Both the position numbers and the translations under genes were made by a program. Under the pieces are notes generated by a model. It ran no database searches. It saw only the letters and a program-made list of their open reading frames with translations, and was not told the origin of the DNA. Below, piece after piece: positions 49,601 through 60,780 of a stretch of DNA of 64,000 bases (positions within the stretch are counted from its first letter, which is position 1; every line of letters starts with the position of its first letter). The DNA comes from Sinonovacula constricta (Eukaryota > Mollusca > Bivalvia > Cardiida > Solecurtidae). The stretch spans positions 29,017,008 through 29,081,007 of the forward strand of contig CM017572.1 of the NCBI GenBank assembly GCA_007844125.1, written 5' to 3'.

Positions 49601-50008
49601 AAAACTCTAGGCACACATTTCCCAGAATAGGGCTGAGTCATTGCTTCATGTATTAGAAATGGACAAACAAAGAAAATCACATTTAAAGCAAATAACTGAC
49701 CTGTGATCCAAGAGGCGACATTTCCTACACAGCAGTTCCTTGTGCTGGCGACAGTACAGCGTTATTAACTCGTCAGCGTGTTTATCACATTTCTCAGTCA
49801 GCACATCTTTGCCATCTTCAAGTCCTTGCACCACGTTGTGACTTTCGTTAAATTTATCATGAATTCCTAAGCAAGGTGTACACAAATGTTTATTGCAGTC
49901 ATAACAGTAATAATCTGCAATCTCGTCTTTGTTTTCCTTTGCACAAATGGAGCATTTGGCATCTTTATATACATCTGACCACTTCTCTGTATCCATTGCT
50001 GTCGCCAT
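43098..50008 (-). CDS. TRIM-like B-box/coiled-coil/NHL-like protein, gene B (3 coding exons, 587 aa)
   Basis: The spliced model joins 50008-49701, 46723-45838 and 43667-43098 (308+886+570 nt), with the same phases and splice motifs as gene A and no in-frame stop. The order is the same: two B-boxes with all zinc ligands kept, coiled coil, basic linker, NHL-like propeller. By eye it is about 89%, 81% and 66% identical to gene A in exons 1, 2 and 3. An open frame continues upstream of the chosen ATG, but that part looks like UTR or intron; MATAMDTEK is the first Met shared by both genes. Intron 1 (2.98 kb) carries a SINE and an inverted 146-bp-repeat element not seen in gene A. Intron 2 (2.17 kb) is much shorter than in gene A (7.35 kb), mainly because gene A gained repeats or gene B lost them. 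Confidence 0.85.
43668..43768 (-). other. Alternative exon-3 acceptor segment, gene B
   Basis: A 101-nt segment after a second acceptor (CTTTAATTTCAG^GTTGC). It reads VASFKTVNADVYFVANTI in frame and stays open to the proximal acceptor. Nine of 101 bases differ from gene A and none creates a stop. Splicing here would give a truncated propeller. Confidence 0.4.
43770..45837. other. Gene B intron 2
   Basis: Matches gene A intron 2 in blocks (13874-14264, 16366-17100, 20390-21126) and lacks the repeat-rich parts of gene A. Contains the tRNA-like stretch at 44996 and several CAAGTCACAA repeats at 44490-44580. No gene seen. Confidence 0.5.
44996..45070 (+). ncRNA. tRNA-like sequence (pseudo-tRNA or SINE head), copy B
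   Basis: Counterpart of 16985-17062, with B box GGTTCGACCCC. A further tRNA-like stretch (GCCCATGTAGACCAGGTGG, GTGTTCGAAAT) follows at about 45205-45270. Confidence 0.4.
45838..46723 (-). CDS. Gene B coding exon 2: coiled coil, linker, first propeller blade
   Basis: The acceptor is CATTTCAG^GAAATG and the donor GCA^GTAAGTAT. It is 886 nt, the same as gene A. The reading frame runs on into intron 2 for about 20 codons, so open-frame length alone overstates the exon. The linker differs most (RRDMSMGEPEMKQ against PRDRQVGKPEKKQ). Confidence 0.85.
47150..47590 (-). repeat. Inverted copy of the ~146-bp tandem element
   Basis: About three units (GGAGTTATGCTCCGGA near 47200 and 47345; GGGGTTATGCTTCGGAC near 47490), ending in GTGATCCCATAATACATTC. 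Inverse of 2625-3260. In gene B intron 1, absent from gene A. Confidence 0.7.
48041..48335 (-). mobile_element. tRNA-derived SINE, family 1, copy 3
   Basis: Minus-strand copy with AGTGCAATCGGTAGAACATC and B box GGTTCGAGACC. Flanked by an exact 9-bp target-site duplication GTATGATAT (48032-48040 and 48336-48344), as expected for LINE-driven insertion. In gene B intron 1. Confidence 0.8.
49200..49510 (+). mobile_element. Diverged fragment of the TTAA MITE
   Basis: The interior resembles copies 1-3 (TTGTCACCTGAAAAGATC, CAGTTAGCTATTTTAAGCTA), but no clear ends are left. In gene B intron 1 only. Confidence 0.45.
49701..50008 (-). CDS. Gene B coding exon 1: two B-box zinc fingers
   Basis: The start ATG is 50008-50006 and the donor ACAG^GTCAGT. 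It has 11 residue differences from gene A in about 103, none at a zinc ligand. An acceptor-like TTCTTGCAG (exon edge about 50058) suggests an upstream non-coding exon, as in gene A. Confidence 0.85.
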
Positions 50009-50806
50009 ATTTCTTATCTGGTACAAGATTTCGTAAGTAATGTACACTGAAGTCTGTGCTGCAAGAACAAGAGGTATGTGTTGCAAACTAGCCTATAGCC
50101 ACATTGCACTGAGCTTGTCAGTAGGAACTAAATCTTATCACAAGAATGGTTAAATAAATGATTCAAATTGTTTTAATTAAATGGCTTTGCATAGTTAGTG
50201 TATAGTTTGTATGCTTTAAGTCGGACTTCAGGTGGTTGTGGCTTTGTGATATTTAACCAACTACAGTGTATAACAATGATTTAACATGTGGGTTTGTAAT
50301 TAGATTCAGCTTAAGTTTGACATAAAATCTGTTGCCAAGCTGGCAACGCAAACTTCCATTGAATATGTGTATTCATTAATAGATTCCAACTGGCTTATGA
50401 TACCCTTAATTCATGACAGTAAACAGAAAGTGTATGCTTTGCATCCTCAGCATGTTTACTGCATGAAAGTTGTAAATACACCTCTAGTAGAGGGCCTAAA
50501 TGGGTACATTCTAATTTATTAAATATATTAAAATAAACATGGTTGCCTCGAAAAAATGAAATGTTAAACTAAAACCATAACTGATGCTAACCTTTAAACT
50601 GTTTGCCCAGAAGCAGAATTAAATGCTCCAATCAAAATCCAGCGGCTATGGTTAATGTGTAATCAAACTGTAATGAAATGAAAAAATAGGTCTGTTTACA
50701 AGTGTTGCTTTATATAAGAACTCATTGGTTAATTGAAAGGACATATCCAGGAAAGTACTGTTTCAGAGAAATTTACCCTGTAATAAGAAAAAACAAACAT
50801 TTTTAA

Positions 50807-51984
50807 CTCATTAAGCCCTACAGCCAATTAACCAGTCATACCCTAGAGGCATTTCTCCAGTTATCCCCTACACCTGGTGGGGGTCTTATCTTCCCCTCAT
50901 GCCTAGACACATCTGGTGTGGATTACCGGTCAGTGGAAGATAATGGGGATGGTTGTATACACAACACAATTAACATGTCATTTTGGAAATACTCTAAAAG
51001 GATATTTTCACATACTTATAGCACAAAAAGTGCTTTATACAACCATGTAATTTTTAACACGGTATGAGAAGAGATACTTCAGAAAAGAGTGAAAATGACT
51101 GAAATCTGAAGAACACGTAAGATTGATAATATAAAAATTAATACATTTCAAATTATTAAAATGAAATAGTATTGACCTCATCAAGATTTTAACGTGTTTA
51201 AAACGTAAATAACACTGCTTTATATAATATTTTATATAATGAGTAACTTTAAAAACAGTCGGCCGTGTTTGATTAAAAGTTGCGATTTACAGGTAGTTCG
51301 AGAAAAAACGCTCTTAAACTTCATATTTGATTGAAAACTTCGGCGATTTCCATATAATTATTGGATCTGACGCAGGTAATTCCACATATCCACCGATACA
51401 TATGCGTATAAGTAAGAATCTTAAAGCTAACAGTAAAGCACGTCGCCCGTGTTTCTTTGTCTCGACATAATTAATTCATTGTGTTTACATCCGGGTTACA
51501 TGGCGTTCCGATATATGATGTAACGAGGTTTCTGATTGGCTGAGATCGAAGTATAAATTAATCGTTTGAAAACTGCTTATACGATCGCATTTCAGCCGAG
51601 AAATGTTTCATATTAGATGTGAATCAGAGAAAATGTCGCCGATTTTTCTGTTGTCTCGCTACAATAAATGAAATTATAAAAAATGATTTAAGCCGGTAGA
51701 TTTAAATTAAGATGACATCTGCATTTTACGATACTGTGATGTACTTGATTGGTCGAAAGTGTTTGAAAACATGAGTTTTAACCAGCATATATGATGGACG
51801 CATTAACGCGGCGTTCGGCAGTAGCAGTACTAGCAGATACATTTTCAGGGCAGATACATTTTCAGGGCCGCATTAATGCGGCACTCGGCGCCAGACACAG
51901 GTAAAATGCGACGCAATAAGTCGTCTCCCGGCATGAGGAGGCTGTTTTTCGTGCCGCTTTAATGCGTCATTCGGGTTCATTGTG
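50807..51984 (+). mobile_element. TTAA-type element, copy 2 (full length, 1178 bp)
   Basis: Flanked by TTAA (50803-50806 and 51985-51988). Unit A has the empty site with a single TTAA at 25339-25342 in otherwise matching flanks. Ends are weakly inverted (CTCATTAAGCCC; inverse of GGGTTCATTGTG). The right end holds several copies of a GC-rich motif like CATTAA.GCGGC.TTCGG. TTAA targeting points to piggyBac-like MITEs (inference). Confidence 0.75.
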
Positions 51985-52319
51985 TTAAACAATGTAATGC
52001 ATATTAAAGAAATTACACTGATTTGATCCACGACTTGCCTACATTAAGCATATAGGTCCATAGATATGGAAAGCTTATGGTATCTTGTCCGCAAATAAAG
52101 AACATGTTAACTTGGCTTAGAAAAGAAAAAGTTGTCACAACCCGGAAGACTATGCATCGAACTTACCAATAGGCGGCCTCAATTTGCAACACTCGATCTG
52201 GCTAAATATGCTGGCTGCTGGAAGGTCAATATGAACTATTCTAACACTATCACAGGCACTCGATGTTGATTTAATTATGTAAATATTCCACTAAAGAGAA
52301 ACTATCATTCAATTAAACG

Positions 52320-52520
52320 ACTACGCCAATTGATGCGCAATTTTATGTAAGACACGGAAGTGGATGCCTCGTTCCGATTTTGTTCTTTGACCCGGCATAT
52401 CAGTTCAACACATGTACGAAGCTGGGAACCGTTTATTTACCTTCACCCTTGATTTGGGTCGGCCGATATGACTAAGTAGCGAATATGAGTCATATTTGCG
52501 ACTGGATCACTTATTTGCAA
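52320..52520 (-). promoter_or_regulatory. Candidate promoter / non-coding first exon of gene B
   Basis: Counterpart of 25640-25880, with the same CpG-bearing sequence and the same possible donor. A 1.18-kb mobile element now lies between this block and the coding exon, so the first intron or upstream region is longer than in gene A. Confidence 0.25.
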
Positions 52521-53609
52521 ATATGACTTCTTGTAGCATTGCTAAACCATTGGTTTGGAAATGAATATGTGTTTAAAAGTTTTCCTCCTTTTGATGATTG
52601 GTATTTGCGAATTACAAATCAGTCAATATTGTTAAAATATCTTGCTCCTAGCCTAAGCTATGCCTCTTTTTTGTGAAAGAAAAGATCAAAACATGACACA
52701 GATCTAAACATTTATAGCAAAAAGCATGTATTTTTTATTTTTGGTTTTAACATTAATAATTTCAGTGCTCCATGATCAATAACATAAAAAATATAATATA
52801 TATATAATATAAACATGTCTACTTTTTATTGGGACAAAAACCAGGAAATAGACAAAATACGTAGTGTAAGATATTTATGTAATCATGTTTAGGGTCTAGC
52901 GAAGACTGTTAAATGCTTTTTGTCTTTAAGTTGTTAATACATGGGTGTTTAAATAATATTAAATTAAATGATTTACCCCTGCTATTGGGTAATTATTATG
53001 AAGGAAAATAATACATTGTTCATGAAAATTAGTATTTTTAGGGGGGGGGGATGCAACACTCCAAATAAACTGATAAACTAGAACTACACAAAGATCAGAA
53101 CTTAGCAAGCACACAAGCATGCAGATACATAATGACTACATAAGGCCTACGAACTATTTACATTATATTTGTAATTATGACCAAAAAAGCATAATGAATA
53201 TATCTATGCTAATTGCCACTGGCAACAGAAAGTTGAAAAGCTATTTCGATTCAGGCTCTTTATTATGCATGGAAATTCTGAAACAGGAAACATCTAATTT
53301 AGATGATGTATCATGTAATGTCAAACTTAATTAAGGATTAAGTGTAAGCAACTTGTGGAGTGAATCCAAGTTTTTTAGTATGTACAATATATAAAATCTT
53401 TACTTCCACTATTATGTAGGTGATATGCATTCTATTGTCTTTACAAATAAACAATAGAACACTTTCAAAGTAATGCAATGTACACGAGTACAATACACAT
53501 AAATGAAATGATAATCATAAAAGTCTCATGATTTGAATTTAAATTTAATGTTTTTACTGTATTCCTACATAAAGCTCTAATACATGCGACATAAAATAGA
53601 CCGAATTAG

Positions 53610-54675
53610 ATAGCCAGTCAAAAACTGAGTGAACAGGAATTGAACTGTGAATAAGGTAGCCAGTCAATTTGATGCAAAAACAGAAACAGTGAACAGAAAC
53701 TGAACTGTCAATAAGATAGCCAGTTACTTTAATGTAATAACAGAAACAGTGAACAGGAACTGAACTGTAAATAAGGTAGCCACTCAATTTGATGTAATAA
53801 CAGAAAGAGTGAACACGAACTGAACTGTAAATAAGGTAGCCAGTCAATTTGATGTAATAACAGAAACAGTGAACAGGAACTGAACTGTGAATAAGGTAGC
53901 CAGTTACTTTAATGTAATAACAGAAACAGTGAACAGGAACTGAACTGTGAATAAGGTAGCCAGTTACTTTAATGTAATAACAGAAACAGTGAACAGGAAC
54001 TGAACTGTAAATAAGGTAGCCAGTCAATTTAATGTAATAACAGAAACAGTGAACAGGAACTGAACTGTAAATAAGGTAGCCAGTCAATTTAATGTAATAA
54101 CAGAAACAGTGAACAGGAACTGAACTGTGAATATGGTAGCCAGTCAATTTGATGTAATAACAGAAACAGTGAACAGGAACTGAACTGTGAATAAGGTAGC
54201 CAGTTACTTTAATGTAATAACAGAAACAGTGAACAGGAACTGAACTGTGAATAAGGTAGCCAGTTACTTTAATGTAATAACAGAAACAGTGAACAGGAAC
54301 TGAACTGTAAATAAGGTAGCCAGTCAATTTAATGTAATAACAGAAACAGTGAACAGGAACTGAACTGTAAATAAGGTAGCCACTCAATTTGATGTAATAA
54401 CAGAAAGAGTGAACACGAACTGAACTGTAAATAAGGTAGCCAGTCAATTTGATGTAATAACAGAAACAGTGAACAGGAACTGAACTGTAAATAAGGTAGC
54501 CAGTCAATTTGATGTAATGACAGAAACAGTGAACAGGAACTGAACTGTAAATAAGGTAGCCACTCAATTTGATGCAAAAACAGAAAGAGTGAACAGAAAC
54601 TGAACTGTAAATAAGGTAACCAGTAAATTTGTTGCAAAAATCAGAAACAGTGAACAGGAACTGAACTGTAAAACT
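53610..54675 (+). repeat. 60-bp minisatellite, unit B (about 17 copies)
   Basis: Same position and period as the unit A array but a different majority form (GATGTAATAACAG instead of GATACAAAAACAG). A 5-unit (300-bp) higher-order block is visible: two CAGTTACTTTAATG units at 53881-54000 and again at 54181-54300. The unit at 53761 recurs at 54361. The 337-codon minus-strand frame is a by-product. Confidence 0.85.
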
Positions 54676-55140
54676 GGTAATTGTTAATGTTGAACTGTTG
54701 CTTACATTATTATGTATTAATCTCTAAAAATGAGATGCATCTTTCTAAAAATACAATGATGCATATGTGTAGATGCAACAGTATCAGCTAGTGCTTGCAA
54801 CCCATATTTTTTTTTTTTTAAATAATGAAATGTCTTCAGAAGAACTGTTTTCAAGTGAATCTTAGGAGTTGATTGTTGCTCATTATTATATTTTTTCGTT
54901 AACATGTGTTCTATTAAAGGTGGTATTCGACAGTGTACCTACATCAAATGCATGTAACACTATTCCTTGGCTGTTTCTGGGAATTTATAAATAATTACTG
55001 CAGAAACTAATACTTTTGTCTAAGTTCAGATGATTCTGGACACTACCTGTATGTGAGACAGTACACATTGCATAAAACAAACAAACACATAAACAATATT
55101 AATGTCCATTTTTTCCAAATCCGTAAATAAGCACTAAATC

Positions 55141-55401
55141 TCTGCTTAAAATAGATGCCTGCGTCACTACCCTGATGACGACATAACGCGATCTCAAAAG
55201 TATGTTGTCACATGGTTTTCTTAGTTTAAAAATAGATATCTTTGCAGCGTAGGAAATACCTTTTTGTTATGATGATTGGGATGTTATACTTCACTTTTCA
55301 CACAGATCTAGGGCATAAATAAATATCATTTTACCGGACCTTTGCAGGTACAAATGAATGTTCCTTTTTATTTATTTGGTTCAAACTGTCGGATACCACC
55401 T
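55141..55401 (-). mobile_element. Partial inverted copy of the TTAA MITE
   Basis: Ends AAACTGTCGGATACCACCT followed by TTAA (55402-55405). The interior is the inverse of copies 1-3 (GTCACATGGTTTTCTTAG). Present in unit B only. A left-type end (TTAA then AGGTGGTATTCGACAG) lies at 54914-54933 in a separate inserted piece, with shared unit sequence between the two. Confidence 0.6.
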
Positions 55402-56284
55402 TTAAGATCTTTACATCTCATTTGCCTTTGCTGTCATCAGCATTTAAATGCTATACTTATTAAATAGCTGTGTCATAGGGTTTGGGTCATATTTTGAATT
55501 CGACCTATGAAATTAAACTATTACATATTTTATAAAAGAAGGCACTCATATTTTTGCATTAACATAAAGCCATGCTGTTAAAAAAAGATGTTTTGTCTAC
55601 TCTAACTAATATTTTGAATGTATGTAGTTTTAGAGAAAAAAATATATGCATTGCCCTGTGATAAAATATGAGCCGTCAAAATTAAACAAATGGATTGATT
55701 GGTGGTTCTTTGTTGCCAGACAAATGGCAAGAGTTTATCGTATTATGTATTATTTAATTTTGAGAGCAGCTAGCTAAATACACTCGAGCTCCTTTACAGC
55801 GCGGTTTGTTATAGTGCGAGCTCCATAATAACGTTGTGGCTGGATGGCTGTCAAAAATTGTCAGTTATGATTTTCCACATCACACCACGCAGACTATATT
55901 TACTTCAGGCCCTGTTCTGTGGAAGTAATGCTTGATAAAAGTTAACCCTGAGCAAGGAATCACAGGAAATCACACGAAATTTGCTTTCATGCAAAGCTAA
56001 GTAATTTTGCGATCTGCCAAAACTAGGAGAACACATAAGCTATCCTAGTATCGGCAATTTTATGCAGAGCATGAAACAATTACGTCCTGACCTCTTGGTA
56101 TGAAATTATCCACTTCTAAAAATCCCAAATATGAAGATGCGTGTACTCCTAGTGACCTCTGTTCTATTGTGTGTGACTGAAAATGTATATGACTGTGGAG
56201 CTAGTAAAGCTAAATATTATCATGGTCATAAATCACTCAGTAGAAGATTACGCCAGGGATCCATATTTAATTTCATTAAATTAA

Positions 56285-56762
56285 AGGTGGTATTCGACAG
56301 TTTGGACCAAAACTATTTTCATTAAACATCATAATAAACAATTGTTACCTGAACAGCTCTCGCAAAATGCTGTTTATGGATGTCCTACACCTGTCTGAAA
56401 AGTGGACCATATCGCCACAATCGTCACTTCAAACATGTAGTTCCCATTTAAGCCACGCTGCACAGTTAGCTATTTAAAACTAAGAAAACCACGTGCCCAC
56501 TTATTTTTCAGCTCATCTACGTCATCCACTGTGACGTCAATGTCTATTTTTAGCAGGAATTCCAATCGTTGTTACATGTATTTACAGATTTGAAAAGAAT
56601 TAACATTTAAGTGTTGAGTAACGAGTTTTACTGCTCTAAAAGTGAGATTCTATTGAAAATCATCAAAGCTTAGACTAAAGTATGATTTTTTACAAACACC
56701 CCAAACAGATCTCAGATAGTGTTACATATGTTAGATATACACAAACTGTTAGATACCACCTT
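56285..56762 (+). mobile_element. TTAA-flanked MITE, copy 3
   Basis: Left end AGGTGGTATTCGACAGTTTG, right end ACTGTTAGATACCACCT. TTAA at 56281-56284 and, after one extra T, at 56763-56766. Same insertion event as the unit A copy. Confidence 0.75.
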
Positions 56763-56976
56763 TTAAAGACAACCCATAAAGAAATATGCGATGAGTTGCA
56801 GAATTGGAAAGGAAAGAAGGACATGTTTTTGTCTTGGTGTCAGAAAAGCTGAGAATAGTCAAAATTAATATTCGGTCTTTATTGTGAGAGGAGTGGTAAA
56901 TCAGGGAAAATTTAGCAGATATCTGCTAAGTCTATGGTAATTGGGGTCAAATATTACAGATGATCTGTTTATTGCC

Positions 56977-57005
56977 GGGGGGGGGGGGGAGGGGGGGGGA
57001 GGTGG
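56977..57005 (+). repeat. Poly(G) tract, unit B
   Basis: Counterpart of 29531-29557. A second G-rich run, without close counterpart length in unit A, is at 58117-58145. Confidence 0.75.
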
Positions 57006-57609
57006 GTAGAAATCATTTAGGTCCTCATTAAAGTATACAAGTTGTGTTAATTTTCAAATTCTGTATATTTTATATTACACTTGTTTTACCTTAAACGATG
57101 GCAGAAAAGAACAGTAAATATGCTGTATTTCTGACGCATATTATCAATTTACAAAACCAATATACAGGCAAATAAGTTCATATATAATGGCGGCGGATAT
57201 AAGGAAAAACGGGGGAAGAAGGCTAAGAAAGAAAACTAGCAAAGGATGCGAACAGTCTCCCATACTCGCACACATGTGCACACGCACACATGGTACGCAC
57301 CTAAATGTGAATAGCGCTTATTTTTAATTTCTTAATTATATCAGACAATCCATTTTGCACAAAATACTAACAAACACCAAATGTGTAATTATAAGGCAAT
57401 ATGCAATGAGAAGCAATCTCAGTACAAGACTGATGATGTCTTGTTTTCTCTTATTTACGATGGTTAGGACAATTTCATGAAGCACTTGTTGGGCGAATTC
57501 ACAGAAAATTGCATAATTTCACACCTATGTTACTAACTACAATTTTTAAAGACAGATTTTCAGTAAACATTTCATTTTTGACCTGTGTCACGCTCAAAGA
57601 CATTTTGTC

Positions 57610-57613
<4 letters not shown>

Positions 57614-57689
<76 letters not shown>
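57614..57689 (+). repeat. (CT)n microsatellite, unit B
   Basis: Same site and similar length as in unit A, with a TT interruption. Ser-Leu or Arg-Glu repeat frames across it are by-products. Confidence 0.9.
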
Positions 57690-57693
<4 letters not shown>

Positions 57694-58589
57694 CATATGT
57701 CACACTCGTTGATAAGGGGACATGTTGTGAATATCTAATTATCTTTTACCCTTACCTACCTCCCTTCCTGCCCACCGCCTTCATAGTTAAAGCGTGATTG
57801 CAATACGCATTGTTATATGTGTTACTTGATGCTAATTAAGAATTTATTACACCTACCTTACTACATTAAGTGCCTCCGATTGTTTGCGTGTCATTCGGTG
57901 TTTTTTTCCTAATACTAAATAATTATTTGAAGAAAAACAAACAAAAGCAATAGTTCTAATATAAGGACATTTACGTTTAAAAAGTTTAATACAATTTAAA
58001 CGCTATTGTGAGCTAATGAATATTTATGCACCTACCATAGCATATCTTACAAAAAATTGTGTTTTTGTTGTTGTTGTCTTGGTGTTGTTGTTGGTGTTTT
58101 TGTTTTGTGTGTGTGGTGGGGGGTTGTGGTGGGGGGGGGGGGGAGGTCATTTGTAAACCCCATCATAGGACCTTGAAGTTCATTCAGAATACCGAAGGGG
58201 CATACTATCAATGTGTATATCTACATGTTTTTTTAAAACATATCTAATTATATGTATGTATTCATATTCTAAGGACTATATAACTTATAAAGTGAGTGGA
58301 GTTAAGTGAAGAAAACATTTGCAGTTGTTTTCTATTGTTTCAGTCTGCCAAAGTCCTATGAGCATTGCACCATATACTGAACTTTGAAAAGGCAAAGGAC
58401 AAAAAGGTATTCTTTACATGCAAGTCAAACCTGTGTGAATAAAAGCGTCCATTTAATAAAAGTGATTGAATAGCTAAAAAAGAAACATAGAAACATTGGA
58501 CATTAGGAAATGTCGTTTTCAAACGAAATTGTTAACTGATTATTAGTTGATGTTTCATACTGAGGACTGATATGCGATGTCTTGTGCGT

Positions 58590-58925
58590 TTAACTCACCT
58601 AATCTTATGCTTAGGCTGAGCTGTTGTGATCCCCACCCACCTCCCAAACCAATCGTCTAGTGTTCGGCCTCCCGTGTAATATGTCACGTGTCCGTCAACA
58701 TTCTTTAAACGACATCTTCTCTGAAACTCTTTGGCAAACATCAATCAAACTTTATCACAAGCTTCAGCGGGCAGGGTCAACAATTAATTGCTCATAGAAT
58801 TTTGATTCGTTAAAAAGTGACTGGCAGGCACGTGTCCAATTTACATTTATATCTGTATAAAAATTGAGAAGATCTTGTCGGAAAATGAGCTAGATCCTTG
58901 ATGTTCCTATGTTTCAAAATAAAAC
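58590..58925 (-). mobile_element. Inverted right-end fragment of the 17338-19302 element
   Basis: Inverse of about 18950-19295: GTCACGTGTCCGTCAACATT, AAACGACATCTTCTCTGAAA, CAAGCTTCAGCGGGCAGGGT. Starts with GTTTAACTCACCTAA, a decayed form of the end motif. Lies in the part of unit B that unit A lacks. Confidence 0.65.
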
Positions 58926-59241
58926 ATATGACAAAGTCCTATGTGCATTGCAACATATACCAAAATTTGAAAAGACACGACAAAGGTATTCGCATGCAAG
59001 GCAAATGCAAAAGTAAGAACAAATCTGTGATGAGTCATGTAACAAAAAACGCAAACCCAACATTTACCGCCTTGGAACGGTCATTTTGCAAAAGGTCCCG
59101 ACTGGTTTGCTTAAAACCAGTTTTACAGTGCTCTAATCTCGCACTTCCTGAAAGTGTGAGTCTATGTTTCGGGAACTCTATGTCGGTAATCGTAAACCCC
59201 AAGTCGGTAATTTATGTGCATAATTATTCAAATTCGGCAAT

Positions 59242-59559
59242 ATGTTTATTTTTATTGGGTTTACCGTCCCACCAACAGTATTTCAGTTACCTGGAGACGG
59301 TGTTCATTTGAAGCAGATATAGTGCTGCCTTCATTGTGTTTAGCATGCCATGAACACCTGGCATAATACCAAACCCAGTCACATTATCCTGACACCGGGC
59401 CAACCAGTCATGGAACTAGCCTTATATTTGCTTGAGCGTTAGCGAGGGAGCTATACCACTACCATTTCTTACGGCTTTGCTATGTCGCTGCCCGGGATCG
59501 AAGCCAGGGCCTCCCTTATCTGGAGTCAGCGCTCTATCGACTGCGCTACCAGGTGCGGT
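59242..59559 (-). mobile_element. tRNA-derived SINE, family 1, copy 4
   Basis: Minus-strand copy with GGTAGCGCAGTCGATAGAGC, the B-box region CTTCGATCCCGG and the tail CGGTAAACCCAATAAA. Flanks AATTCGGCAAT (59231) and AATTTTGGCAAT (59560) look like a slightly decayed target-site duplication. Confidence 0.75.
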
Positions 59560-59599
59560 AATTTTGGCAATGTATATGGCATATTTCCATGACGGTAAA

Positions 59600-60780
59600 T
59601 AATAAGAACTTATAGTAATAACACGTAGGAAGTCAATAGTGCCTGATAACTCCATGTCGGTAATTTATTTGACCGTATTACTCCATGCCGACAATGTATA
59701 CTGCCTAACAACTCCAATATCTGGTTTGGTATCTGGGCGACTCTTTTGTCCAACCTCAAGGTAAGGCTAGACGACAACTTCAAATAATAAGATTGACCCT
59801 GTGCATGTGAATATTGTACACGTTTGTAAGTCATATTAACAAATGGATTTTGAACCCTTGTTGCAAAGCGAATACATGTTTAACAATTATATTGCCGTAT
59901 AGTAATTTAAACATAATTACATAGTAGTATGTATTTAGATTTAAGAAAGCTTACGCACAAAGAGTACCGAGATGAAGAAAGCAAAACCTCAATATCCCGA
60001 TTAATTGTTTTCACGCCGCCTCCCCTAATTATATGATGGTATATGTATTAAAAAATAAAACAACGATTTCTTTTAACGAATGAAAGTGGTAGTATGTAAT
60101 TTTATAACTGACCAAAACACGATGCATTTATTTTACTTAAATGCTGAAAAACACACATAACAACACATTACGGTTTGTACAGCAAAGTATTCTACTATAT
60201 ACGACAAACACACGTACACACAAATATTTAGTAGTTTATAGCGCGCACAGACGCACACACACAAACACGAACAATTAAAACATTAATATTCATATTTAAA
60301 CAGTTTACTGGGACTGTTACTCAGTGCAATATACAATGGCATATTTATCAGAAAATATGAGCCATATGTAGAACTGTACTTGTTATTTTAATCCTAGACC
60401 TGTATGAACAGTACTGATGTTTCATCAAATGCAACTTAGCGCACTATACCTTAAGAAAAATAAATCGATGCTACTTGTTAAAGAACAATCTGTTCCGGCT
60501 TTGATTATAAAGGGATGCTACTCCAACTATTGAAATTACATTGCATTACCTCCCCTAGGTTTTTCCCACTAGTTTAATTATTGAAATAGTATCCAGCTAC
60601 AAAATCATATCTTGTTATTCAGATAATAATGAGTAAAGGTGCTTGAGCATTATGATGAAAAATAAGGAAATTCAGAATAAGAGTATTTCTTATATAAAGT
60701 ATATTAAAGTATCATCCCACAAGGGAGATAACTGATTCATAACTTTTATTTCCAAAATGGGTAATAGCAATTAAATTAAT
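59600..60780. other. End of unit B, no gene seen
   Basis: Partly shared with 7253-7560. About 560 bp (60200-60760) is unmatched. Around 59640-59710 a short motif (ACTCCATGTCGGTAAT) recurs; meaning unclear. Confidence 0.4.

Larger units (their letters stand above)
32221..60780. repeat. Tandem duplication unit B (about 28.6 kb)
   Basis: It has the same block order as unit A. Extra length comes from a much larger 31-bp satellite (33.5-40.0 kb), a 1.18-kb TTAA element at 50807-51984, SINEs at 48041 and 59242, and about 2 kb at 58.6-60.8 kb. Unit A in turn holds extra repeats in intron 2 (14.3-16.4 and 17.1-20.4 kb) and about 1 kb at 30.9-31.9 kb. Confidence 0.8.
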
